This document shows, piece after piece, positions 1 through 7,264 of a stretch of DNA of 28,476 bases (positions are counted from its first letter, which is position 1; each line of letters begins with the position of its first letter). Made by a program: the position numbers and the translations under genes. Under the pieces are notes generated by a model, which worked only from the letters and a program-made list of their open reading frames with translations, was not told where the DNA came from and did no database searches. Origin of the DNA: Planctomycetaceae bacterium (GTDB lineage Bacteria > Planctomycetota > Planctomycetia > Planctomycetales > Planctomycetaceae); NCBI GenBank assembly GCA_003445035.1, contig DLVV01000423.1, positions 1-28,476 on the forward strand, written 5' to 3'.

Positions 1-123
1 GCTGTTCCTTTTGTGGAGGATCTGCGAGGGAGAGAACCACTCCGAGAGCGAGAACGCATCTTGCCGTCTGGCCCCCCGGTGGGCAACTCCACCCCCGGAG
101 ACTGGCGACGGGTCTCTCCAGTG

Positions 124-450
124 ATGACACTCGGAAGCCACCAGCCTGTCTTCGTGGATCCGTCGATGAATGCGGCCGAACGACTCGATCAGCACTTCAC
201 TTCCTCAGAGACAACTCCCGAGTTCTCCGAGGCGGTGCTCACACTCGATGACGGCACGCGGCTGTGCTTTTGCCACACCGTCGAGCAACGTTGGGCCAAG
301 GCCGTGGGTCCCGAAGACGCCCCGGCCTCCGGAGGGTTGGCGGGCGAACTGATTGAACAGGTCACCGGCTTCCGGCTCAACGCCAAGCACCTTGACGTTC
401 AGTTCGCCGACGGCAGCCAATTCGACCGCCCCCTGAAACCAGTCGACTGA
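124..450 (+). CDS. Small protein of unknown function
   Basis: I do not recognise this protein. From the ATG at 124 it is 108 residues, with no signal peptide or membrane segment. The middle reads as a two-strand hairpin (AVLTLDDGTRLCFCHTVEQRW) and the end again has beta character (LDVQFADGSQFDRP), so a small beta-rich fold is likely. The frame stays open to the left edge of the window and a GTG at 13 would give 145 residues. I prefer 124 because the extra 37 residues are Arg/Pro-rich with less regular codon use, but no good ribosome site supports either start. It converges on the next gene with only 13 bases between the stops. Confidence 0.5.
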   Translation: MTLGSHQPVFVDPSMNAAERLDQHFTSSETTPEFSEAVLTLDDGTRLCFCHTVEQRWAKAVGPEDAPASGGLAGELIEQVTGFRLNAKHLDVQFADGSQFDRPLKPVD

Positions 451-463
451 TCAGCCCGCTCCT

Positions 464-2491
464 CTACTTGGCTTTTTTGTCGGCCTCAACAGCCTTGCGA
501 AAGTCCTCGACCTGCTGGTCGACCTTCTGCACGCTGTCCATTCCGGACTTCTTGATCAGCCGCCTGGTGGTCCGGGTGAAATCGAGGCACAACGCGGCGG
601 TCTTCCGTTCACGTGGTGTGCCGGTCCGGGCCAACTTCAGGCACCTCGCTTCGATCTGGTCGATCCGCGGCATGTCCTTGACCAGGATGTTGCGGAGTTG
701 GGCGAGTTGTTTGGCCAGGCGATCGTAGGTGATCTTCTTGTCTGACTTGTTGTAGTTCTTTGCCGCCGCCAGCGCCCCGGCAACCGACGTGTTCTTGAAC
801 GCCTTCCCGTCATATCCGACCATCTCGCCGGCCAGTTTCGTCAAGGTCGACGATGTGTTCTGCGTCCAGTTGCCGCGAATCGCGAACGCGCGCAGGAAGA
901 TCACGTCCTCGACCAGTTGCTTCGACCCATGGGGGCCGCAGTAGCGGTTCCGCATCCGCTGCTTCAACCCATCTATCGAAAGCGTCGGCTGCCAGCAGAA
1001 TTCTCGGAACGCGTAACTGGTCAGTTCGTAAGGCAGTTTGTCGGTGGGGTAGGGGATCGTCAGCCCATGGAAATCGACACCGAAACAGGGTTCGAACGTT
1101 GGGCAAAATCCCAGGAACCCCTCCCGTGAGGCACGAAACACGTCTTTGCGGATCGTCTCCAGTGGCTCGGCATACGGCTTGCTCCAGCGGATGTTGTGCC
1201 TCGAAAAATACGCCGCAGGCAAGTACTTGCCACCCGGTCCGGGAAACTCCCAGGCTCCCCAGACGACGATCCAATGCAACCGGGGATCCTCGATTTCCTT
1301 GAGACGCTGGAAGTAGGCGGGGTCCTCGCTGTGCATCTTGCTCGGCTTGTAGAGCTCGACCAGCCACGCCACCTGGGCCTTGGGCCGCTTGGCCCACAGG
1401 AGCTTGCAAAAGTCCTTGAGGAACTCCATCTCCGACTGACCGTACTGCTTCGACCCGAAGGGATCGACCGCCTTCTGGCACACCTCGCAGCGACATTCCC
1501 CGTGCTCATCGCGAGGCTCGAACCAGATCCCATCCGCCTCGTTGATCACCTCGAGCATTTCCAGCGAGAACTTCAACTGCAGTTCCCGGGCCTTCGGATG
1601 CGACGGGCACATGCCCCCGGCCTTGACCGCCTTGGTGGCGGGGAACTCCTTGACCAGTGCCGCCGCGCCGCCCCAGCTGAAGGCTCCGCCGCCAACCAGA
1701 AACTCCATGCCCAGTTGGTGTGCATAACGGGCCAGTTCATTGACGTCCTGATTGGTCATCCTGATTCGCTCAACCCCGCCATCAAGAATGCGGCGATCGG
1801 GAAAATCGCGTGGCTTGTACAGGCTCTGCCACCAGAAGTAGATCCGGTTGTGACTCTCGCGAGCCAGCCCGTCCAGGACGGTTTTCCAGTCCTCGAGTCC
1901 GAATTCGGGTCCGCGTCCAGAGAGATTCAACAGGTAGGGGGCCCGCTCCTTCATCGCGGGAGTACGGACCTTCCGGGTGGGAGCCACGGCCACCGGACGC
2001 GACGGGCCGCCGCCGGGCAACACCAACTGCTCACCGGTGTGGATCGCTCCGTAAAACACCGCTCGCGGCGTCTGCCCGGCGATCACCAGCAGCTTCCGCT
2101 TGTCCCGAGTGACCGTCTCGACAACGTACCCGTCCCCACCCAGCAGAGGCAGATCGCCCAGGCCACCCGAGGGCCCTGCGGCGAGCTTTGCGATCAGCCG
2201 AACCGAACCGGGGGTGCCCACCAGGAGCACGGTCGGCCCGTCGGGCGTCGGCTGTGCCAGTTCGGAGTACTTCACCACCGGGACTTTCGCGCCGCTGTCC
2301 CGTGATATCACAGTGGCCAACTCGGCAGCCGCACGTCGCTCCATCAACTGGGGCTTGTCGCCGGTCGCCACCACACAACGCGCCTTGCCGTCGGATGCGA
2401 GAATGGCAAAGGGCTTCTCGGCAGCCTGTCCGACATGGAAATGGCATGTCAGCAGCAACACGGCACCGAGACAACGAACCGGACCGACCAT
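464..2491 (-). CDS. Exported glycoside-hydrolase-like protein with GH67-type N-terminal domain
   Basis: The 675-residue product starts with a signal peptide (hydrophobic core about 8-22). Residues about 25-160 resemble the N-terminal domain of alpha-glucuronidases (GH67N): a helix with ERRAAAEL, then a VLLVGTPGS strand and LLVIAGQTPRAVFYGA. The rest looks like a TIM barrel of the DUF4838-like kind, with an acidic, Cys-rich motif DEHGECRCEVCQ at 328-339. Family knowledge suggests a hydrolase acting on uronic-acid or related glycans outside the cytoplasm; the substrate is not readable. The start at 2491 is set by a good AGGAG site 6-9 bases upstream; an upstream extension to 2605 lacks signal-peptide character. 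It is divergent from the SIS protein gene, and a hairpin lies in its leader. Confidence 0.75.
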   Translation of the reverse strand: MVGPVRCLGAVLLLTCHFHVGQAAEKPFAILASDGKARCVVATGDKPQLMERRAAAELATVISRDSGAKVPVVKYSELAQPTPDGPTVLLVGTPGSVRLIAKLAAGPSGGLGDLPLLGGDGYVVETVTRDKRKLLVIAGQTPRAVFYGAIHTGEQLVLPGGGPSRPVAVAPTRKVRTPAMKERAPYLLNLSGRGPEFGLEDWKTVLDGLARESHNRIYFWWQSLYKPRDFPDRRILDGGVERIRMTNQDVNELARYAHQLGMEFLVGGGAFSWGGAAALVKEFPATKAVKAGGMCPSHPKARELQLKFSLEMLEVINEADGIWFEPRDEHGECRCEVCQKAVDPFGSKQYGQSEMEFLKDFCKLLWAKRPKAQVAWLVELYKPSKMHSEDPAYFQRLKEIEDPRLHWIVVWGAWEFPGPGGKYLPAAYFSRHNIRWSKPYAEPLETIRKDVFRASREGFLGFCPTFEPCFGVDFHGLTIPYPTDKLPYELTSYAFREFCWQPTLSIDGLKQRMRNRYCGPHGSKQLVEDVIFLRAFAIRGNWTQNTSSTLTKLAGEMVGYDGKAFKNTSVAGALAAAKNYNKSDKKITYDRLAKQLAQLRNILVKDMPRIDQIEARCLKLARTGTPRERKTAALCLDFTRTTRRLIKKSGMDSVQKVDQQVEDFRKAVEADKKAK

Positions 2492-2512
2492 GACTTTCTC
2501 CTGTCCTGGAAC

Positions 2513-2538
2513 CGCCGGCCACGTCACCGAGGCCGGCG
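2513..2538 (-). promoter_or_regulatory. Perfect 8-bp inverted repeat in a divergent intergenic region
   Basis: CGCCGGCC at 2513-2520 pairs with GGCCGGCG at 2531-2538 around a 10-base loop. On the minus transcript this hairpin ends about 10 bases before the ribosome site of the GH67N-like gene. It could be a leader hairpin or a binding site between the two divergent genes. It is GC-only, and GC-rich DNA makes such repeats by chance, so the functional claim is weak. Confidence 0.35.
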
Positions 2539-2635
2539 AAAGTGTATGTTGGCCACACTGCAACTCCACCTTGTACCAGAACCCGGCCTTCGATCTCCAC
2601 AACACCCGAATCGAACCACAATCGGAACAGATCCC

Positions 2636-4027
2636 GTGTCCGCCAATCCCTCGCAGCCAACCGATTTCGACCGCAGCCGCGCAGCTTCAACCGGAAACCC
2701 GTCACGCCGAGATCTTCTGCTGGGCGGTGCAGCCCTCGTCGGTGGCCTGGCGGCCGCCGAACCGGTCTCCTCGGCACCCGAGGCCGCTTCTGGATCGAAA
2801 TGGGATCACGAGTACACATTCGGCCACTCGAAATTGTTCATGGACCAGTACCACGAGGGCATTCTCGGCATCCTGTCCAAGATCGCCGGCGAAACCGACC
2901 TGGTCGGAGAGTTGACCTCGCGGGCCGCCCGAGTGATTCGTGCCGGCCGGACCGTCTGGACCTCGATGAACGACGGCCACATGCCACACTGGGAACAGCG
3001 AGCCGACCGTCGTGGCAGCCCGAAGATCATGAAGGACGAGCAGGGCCTGAAGAAACTGAAGGCCGGCGACATGCTCTTCACCAACCACTGCAACAAGCAG
3101 GTGCTGGCAGTTCGTGAACGAGGTGTCTACGTGGTTGCGGTCACCATCTCGTACCGCGACAACGAGTTCCGTCCCGCCGGGTTCACTGACGAATCGCACA
3201 GCAACCCCGACGGCCTGAAGCTCAAGGACGTCTCCAACGTCATCCTTCACAGCCACACCCCCTACACCCAGGGGCTTGTCCGTGCGCCGGAGATCCCGGA
3301 GTTCATGCTTTGTCCGTCGAGCCAGACCGGAGTGGGTGCACTGCACTGGATGCTCAACGCCGAACTGGCCAACAAGCTGGAGAACCCCGGGGCCAAGCCC
3401 GTCGAGAAGAGTGTCGAGTACCTGAAGACTCTCGTGAAACGGATCCGCCAGATCAGCGCGCACCGTGACCAGATCCGAGAAACGGCCGTCGAGATGACTC
3501 GCCGCATTCGCCGTGGCGGCCGCTGGTTCGTCCGCACCGAGGAACACCCGGGGCTCTCCAGCGAGATGACACACGTCGCCAGTGGAGCGATGATCGTCAA
3601 CTGGGGTGACTGGTCGGCCAAGCCGCGTGAAAACGTGTTGCTGGTTTCGACAATCACCCCGTCGAATTCAGCTGAAGTGAAAGCCGCGAAACAGGCTCGC
3701 AAGGAAGGGGCCCTGGTGATCGGTATCGGCCCCACCACCCTGGACGGCAAAACACCCGGAAAGGGACTGTTCTCACATTGCCACGCCCGCTTCGACAACT
3801 TCTCGCCCGAGTCTCGGGGGGTCATCCGGATCCCCGGTCGCAAGCGGCCGATCTGCCCGACCACCGGCCTGACCAGCAACGTGATCCAGCAGATGCTCTG
3901 TGCTCAATGGGTCGACGAGATGGTCCGACGCGGTTCGGTGCCGTACTTCTTCCAGGGGGGCTACCAGCAGGGCGGTTCCGAGTACAACGCCGCGATGAAG
4001 ATTCACTTCGAACGACAGGGATTCTGA
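2636..4027 (+). CDS. Tat-exported protein with two SIS (sugar isomerase)-like domains
   Basis: From a GTG at 2636 the product is 463 residues. A twin-arginine signal (SRRDLLLGG, arginines 24-25, hydrophobic stretch to about 42) precedes two similar halves. Residues about 60-250 follow the pattern of UPF0309/SIS_2 proteins: GRTVWTSMNDGH, then LKAGDMLFTN, GVYVVAVTISY, and DVSNVILHSHTPYTQGL. Residues about 270-460 repeat the theme (RRGGRWFVRTEEH, NVLLVSTITPSNSAEVKAAKQA, GALVIGIGPTT). SIS domains bind phosphosugars or their derivatives in the cytoplasm, so export is unexpected. The longer frame to 2435 runs into the divergent gene and does not look coding. The start has only a weak ribosome site (GGAACAG), so it could shift slightly. 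Confidence 0.75.
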   Translation: MSANPSQPTDFDRSRAASTGNPSRRDLLLGGAALVGGLAAAEPVSSAPEAASGSKWDHEYTFGHSKLFMDQYHEGILGILSKIAGETDLVGELTSRAARVIRAGRTVWTSMNDGHMPHWEQRADRRGSPKIMKDEQGLKKLKAGDMLFTNHCNKQVLAVRERGVYVVAVTISYRDNEFRPAGFTDESHSNPDGLKLKDVSNVILHSHTPYTQGLVRAPEIPEFMLCPSSQTGVGALHWMLNAELANKLENPGAKPVEKSVEYLKTLVKRIRQISAHRDQIRETAVEMTRRIRRGGRWFVRTEEHPGLSSEMTHVASGAMIVNWGDWSAKPRENVLLVSTITPSNSAEVKAAKQARKEGALVIGIGPTTLDGKTPGKGLFSHCHARFDNFSPESRGVIRIPGRKRPICPTTGLTSNVIQQMLCAQWVDEMVRRGSVPYFFQGGYQQGGSEYNAAMKIHFERQGF

Positions 4028-4202
4028 GATCCGCCGGAACTGCAACTGGCCGTTGCTGCGGATTGGGATCATCACCACCAACCGGCTAGACTGCTTGGGG
4101 TCGGGTTGCCGTTCGAGTCCGACACACACGCTTGATCCACTCCGGTTCCGGGTGTCCGTCCGGGCCGTATCACTGATCACGACGCACCATGGAGACTTCC
4201 TG

Positions 4203-4940
4203 ATGATCCGTTGCCTCGCTCTGCTGACGTTCTTTTCGCTCGTACTGTCGGCCGTCGCTGCCGAGCCCGTCCAGGCTCCGCCCGAGCCGAAGGGCATGAA
4301 GACGATCTTCAACGGCAAGGATCTGACCGGATGGGACGGTGACCCTCGACTGTGGTCGGTCAAGGACGGCGCGTTGCGGGGAGAAACGACAGCCAAGACC
4401 AAGGCCAACGGGAACACGTTCATCATCTGGAAGGGCGGCCACACCAAGGACTTCGAACTGAGGCTTTCCTTCCGCTGCAACGCCACGAACAACTCGGGCA
4501 TCCAGTACCGGTCCAAGCACATCACGACCAAGACCCGAAACAAGTGGGTCGTCCGCGGTTACCAGCACGAGATCCGCAACGAGCACAAGCTGCCCAGCGT
4601 CTCGGGCTTCATCTACGACGAGGGCGGCCTGACCGGCGGCCGGGGCCGCACCTGCCTGGTCGGCGAAAAGGCCATCTGGGGCCCGAAAGGGAAGAAGGTC
4701 ACGGCGAGGCTGATCGACCAGGCCGGCTGGAAGAAGCTGTTCAAGCTGGACAAGTTCAACGACGTGGTGATCATCGCCAAGGGCACCCACATCCAGCACT
4801 ACATGAACAACCGACTGATCCTCGACTTTCAGGACGACCCCAAGCGGGCCCTGCTCGACGGCATCCTCGCCTTCCAACTCCACGCCGGACGCCCGATGTT
4901 CGTCGAGTTCAAGAACGTCCGCATCCGGGAGATCAAGTGA
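4203..4940 (+). CDS. Exported DUF1080 (3-keto-disaccharide hydrolase domain) protein
   Basis: The 245-residue product has a Sec signal peptide (about 1-20, cleavage near AVAA-EP) and then one DUF1080 domain. It shows the family opening FNGKDLTGWDGD (36-47) followed by W-VKDGALRGE and a central NSGIQYRS (97-104); the fold is a concanavalin-like beta sandwich. Some members hydrolyse 3-keto-glycosides; many planctomycete paralogues are untested, so the substrate is unknown. The start at 4203 is supported by the signal peptide and a GGAGA ribosome site 7-11 bases upstream. It overlaps the next gene by four bases, so the two are probably translated together. Confidence 0.85.
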   Translation: MIRCLALLTFFSLVLSAVAAEPVQAPPEPKGMKTIFNGKDLTGWDGDPRLWSVKDGALRGETTAKTKANGNTFIIWKGGHTKDFELRLSFRCNATNNSGIQYRSKHITTKTRNKWVVRGYQHEIRNEHKLPSVSGFIYDEGGLTGGRGRTCLVGEKAIWGPKGKKVTARLIDQAGWKKLFKLDKFNDVVIIAKGTHIQHYMNNRLILDFQDDPKRALLDGILAFQLHAGRPMFVEFKNVRIREIK

Positions 4941-6439
4941 GTAACCGTCGCCAGTTGACCCCGGGCACGGGCTGCCTGCTGGCGGTGATCGGACTGCTCT
5001 CCACAACGCTGCCGGCCACGGCGGCGGGGGAGCCCGCGTTCTCGGTCGCCCCGGGTCAACGACAGTTGTTCCTCGACGACCACGGCATCGCCGGCACCGA
5101 GAACCTCACCCGGACCTGGCACAAACCGGCCAAGCGGGGCGCGGTAATCCGCAGTTCCAGCCCCAACATGACCATCCAGACACGGTCGGCCCCACAATGG
5201 GACCCAGCCGACAAGGTCTACAGGCTCTGGACCCTGGGAACCAAGGCCCCGTTGCGTCAGAGTGCCGACGGTCTGCACTGGACCGCCGGGGCATCGCCCA
5301 ACACGAGGACCGACCAGGTCGTCATCGACCCGCTTGACCCCGACCCCCGGCGACGGTTCAAGGCAGCCATGACCAATCGGGGGTTCGCCATCTCGCCGGA
5401 CGGCGTCAATTGGACCAGGCTCGAAGTGCCGGTCGTGCAGTCCTTCGATGAAGCCAACTTCAGCTATGACCCCACGCACGGCCTGTTCATCCACACGGTC
5501 AAACGCACCGGCCCCTACGGTCGATCGGTGGCCATCGCCCACAGTCGGAACTTCAAGAACTGGACAGATCTCGGCGTGGTGTTTCACGCCGACGAGACCG
5601 ACCAGGTGATCGGCAAGCGACGGATCCTTGAGCGAAAGAAAAACCCCAGCCTGCAGCAGACCGAGTACGACATTCCGTCGACCTACAGCATCCAGATCTA
5701 CAACATGGGGGTGTTCCACTACGAGGGCCTCTACATCGGGCTGCCGTCGATCTACCACCACACAGGCCGAGTGCCCAAGACATGGTCCGGCTTCGACAAG
5801 CAGAACCTCTCGCCGGAGATCCTGAAGCTGGTCCGCATGTACGGCGACTACACCGGCTTCTACAACATCCAGGTTGCCTGGAGTCGCGACCTGAAGACCT
5901 GGACCCGGGACCGGCAACGGCCAACGTTCCTGGAAACCTCGCCGCTGGGAGCCGGAGCCTACGACACGCAGACGATCATCGGCCCTTCGGCACCGGTGGT
6001 CCGCGACGACGAACTGTGGTTCTACTACACCGGTGTCCGCAGCTACGCCTTCGTCACCTCCGGCAGCGTGCCCGGTTACGACGACTACCGTCCAGACAGT
6101 GGGGCGGTGTGCCTGGCCATCCTGCGACGTGACGGATTCGTGTCGCTCGACGCCGGCAACACAACCGGCACGCTGACCACACGACCGTTCCCACTGCCCG
6201 GCGGCCGACTGACGGTCAATGTCCACCCGGGGAAGAGCGGTCAACTGGACATCGACCTGCTGGACAAGAACAACAAGACACTGGCCAGGTCCAAACCGAT
6301 CACGACCAACCAGTTTCGCGGCACCGTGGAGTGGGCCACCGGCGACCCTGGCAAATTGACAGGGCAGACCGTCTCGTTGCGGCTCCGGTTCCGCCGCGCC
6401 CAGTTGTATTCCTACTGGTACCAGCCACCCGCTGGCTGA
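4937..6439 (+). CDS. Exported GH43/GH32-like beta-propeller protein
   Basis: The 500-residue product begins at a GTG that overlaps the DUF1080 stop (GTGA), the usual sign of translational coupling. A signal peptide covers about 1-31 (cleavage near TAAG). The body has blade-like repeats typical of five-bladed propeller glycosidases: LFLDDHGI, YRLWTLGTKAPLRQSADGLHWT, FAISPDGVNWT, VAIAHSRNFKNWTDLG, YNIQVAWSRDLKTWTRD and ELWFYYTGVR. The C-terminal 90 residues form a separate beta domain (GGRLTVNVHPGKSGQL). I place it in a planctomycete family near GH43/GH32 but cannot name catalytic acids or substrate with confidence. The frame extends upstream through the DUF1080 gene, but that part is only its shadow. 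Confidence 0.75.
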   Translation: MSNRRQLTPGTGCLLAVIGLLSTTLPATAAGEPAFSVAPGQRQLFLDDHGIAGTENLTRTWHKPAKRGAVIRSSSPNMTIQTRSAPQWDPADKVYRLWTLGTKAPLRQSADGLHWTAGASPNTRTDQVVIDPLDPDPRRRFKAAMTNRGFAISPDGVNWTRLEVPVVQSFDEANFSYDPTHGLFIHTVKRTGPYGRSVAIAHSRNFKNWTDLGVVFHADETDQVIGKRRILERKKNPSLQQTEYDIPSTYSIQIYNMGVFHYEGLYIGLPSIYHHTGRVPKTWSGFDKQNLSPEILKLVRMYGDYTGFYNIQVAWSRDLKTWTRDRQRPTFLETSPLGAGAYDTQTIIGPSAPVVRDDELWFYYTGVRSYAFVTSGSVPGYDDYRPDSGAVCLAILRRDGFVSLDAGNTTGTLTTRPFPLPGGRLTVNVHPGKSGQLDIDLLDKNNKTLARSKPITTNQFRGTVEWATGDPGKLTGQTVSLRLRFRRAQLYSYWYQPPAG

Positions 6440-6460
6440 TCGCCGGCCAACGACGGAAAC

Positions 6461-6503
6461 AAAAAAAGCGTCCGGAGGTGAAATTCACCACCGGACGCCT
6501 TGA
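6461..6503 (-). terminator. Intrinsic terminator of the thioredoxin-like gene
   Basis: On the minus strand GCGTCCGG (6491-6498) pairs with CCGGACGC (6468-6475). After one A-A mismatch the stem continues for another 5 bp (GGTGA/TCACC) to a 3-base loop, and the hairpin is followed directly by seven T residues (6461-6467). This is a textbook Rho-independent terminator 33 bases past the stop at 6536. On the plus strand no T-run follows, so it serves the minus-strand gene. Confidence 0.88.
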
Positions 6504-6535
6504 GTGTCAGCTTCGTCGTTTCCGACCTGGAACGA

Positions 6536-7144
6536 CTACTTCTTCGGGGCCGGAGTCTTCTTGGCCTGCTGCTTGACGACCTGCTGCACGTTGACCGCAT
6601 CGGTCTTGAGCAGCTTGGCCACCTTCTCGGACAGCTTCTTGGCCAACAATCCGCTGGGATCACATCCGTCGGCCACGGCGATAATCGTTCCGCCCTTGGC
6701 GATCAGGAAGTTGGTCGGCATCTTCTTGGTCTGCCAGATCGCCCACGCCTTGCCCTTGCTGTCGACGGCGTAGAGCATCTTCAGGTTCTTCTTCTTCACG
6801 TAGCCTTCGACCTTCTTGTCCGGCTCACGGAAGATCGCAACGCTGGTCAGGCCCTGGCCCTTGTACGCCTTGTGCAGTTCCTGGAAGTAGGCCAGTTCCT
6901 TGTCACAGCCCGAGCATCCGCAGGTCAGTCGAACCAGCACCGGACCCTTGTCGGTCAGGCTCTTCAACTTCACGACCTTGCCCTTGGCATTGATCACAGA
7001 AAACACCGGAGCCTTGGCACCCGGAATCACGGTCTTCTTGACCGGCTTGGCTTTGGCTTTGGCCTTGGCCTTTTCGGCTCCCTGGAGACCGGCCGGAGCC
7101 AGGATCAACGCGAAGACAAGTGTCGCTGCTACAAGACGCTTCAT
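6536..7144 (-). CDS. Exported thioredoxin-fold (AhpC/TSA or TlpA-like) protein
   Basis: The product is 202 residues with a Sec signal peptide (1-22). A short Lys/Ala-rich spacer (AEKAKAKAKAKPVKK, 23-37) leads to a thioredoxin-like domain: PGAKAPVFSVINAKGKVVKL, then VLVRLTCGCSGCDKELAYF with Cys75, Cys77 and Cys80, and the cis-proline region KMPTNFLIAKGG around Pro143. A further Cys sits in ADGCDPSG (161). Such proteins reduce or oxidise thiols or peroxides in the cell envelope. CGCSGC differs from the common WCxxC site, so whether Cys77/Cys80 form the redox pair is inferred. The basic C-terminal tail is also Lys-rich. A GGGAA ribosome site precedes the ATG, and the gene has its own terminator. 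Confidence 0.8.
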   Translation of the reverse strand: MKRLVAATLVFALILAPAGLQGAEKAKAKAKAKPVKKTVIPGAKAPVFSVINAKGKVVKLKSLTDKGPVLVRLTCGCSGCDKELAYFQELHKAYKGQGLTSVAIFREPDKKVEGYVKKKNLKMLYAVDSKGKAWAIWQTKKMPTNFLIAKGGTIIAVADGCDPSGLLAKKLSEKVAKLLKTDAVNVQQVVKQQAKKTPAPKK

Positions 7145-7180
7145 TTCATGTTCCCGTGATGAAGATGGGTGTTCAACAAT

Positions 7181-7195
7181 CCGGCCTCCTGCCGG
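7181..7195. repeat. Small inverted repeat in the leader of the thioredoxin-like gene
   Basis: CCGGC (7181-7185) and GCCGG (7191-7195) flank a 5-base loop that reads AGGAG on the minus strand. It lies between the candidate promoter and the ATG at 7144. The loop resembles a ribosome site but is too far from the start to act as one. A function is speculative. Confidence 0.3.
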
Positions 7196-7212
7196 TCCTT
7201 TACTGTTATCGG

Positions 7213-7241
7213 ATAGTATCAGTGTTGGTTGATAGGAACAA
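7213..7241 (-). promoter_or_regulatory. Candidate promoter of the thioredoxin-like gene
   Basis: On the minus strand TTGTTC (plus 7236-7241) and TACTAT (plus 7213-7218) are separated by 17 bases, about 70 bases before the ATG. They match the sigma-70 consensus at 3 of 6 and 4 of 6 positions. This AT-richer patch lies in the only gap between this gene and the upstream operon. It is a weak match. Confidence 0.25.
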
Positions 7242-7264
7242 GCAGACTTTCGTGTTCACACAAT

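Noticed and set aside
1196..2305. 369-codon plus-strand ORF opposite the GH67N-like gene
   Set aside because: It is antisense to a gene with a signal peptide, ribosome site and family motifs. Long antisense frames are common in GC-rich coding DNA, and its product shows no domain.
4098..4125. tRNA-like 3' end (GTTCGAGTCC with GTCGG and CCGAC arms) downstream of the SIS protein gene
   Set aside because: The T-arm pairs only if extra bases are inserted in the loop, and no matching acceptor, anticodon or D arm is present upstream. It may be chance or an old fragment.
4829..6244. 471-codon minus-strand ORF opposite the coupled propeller gene
   Set aside because: Antisense shadow; no family features, and the plus-strand gene has signal peptide and blade motifs.
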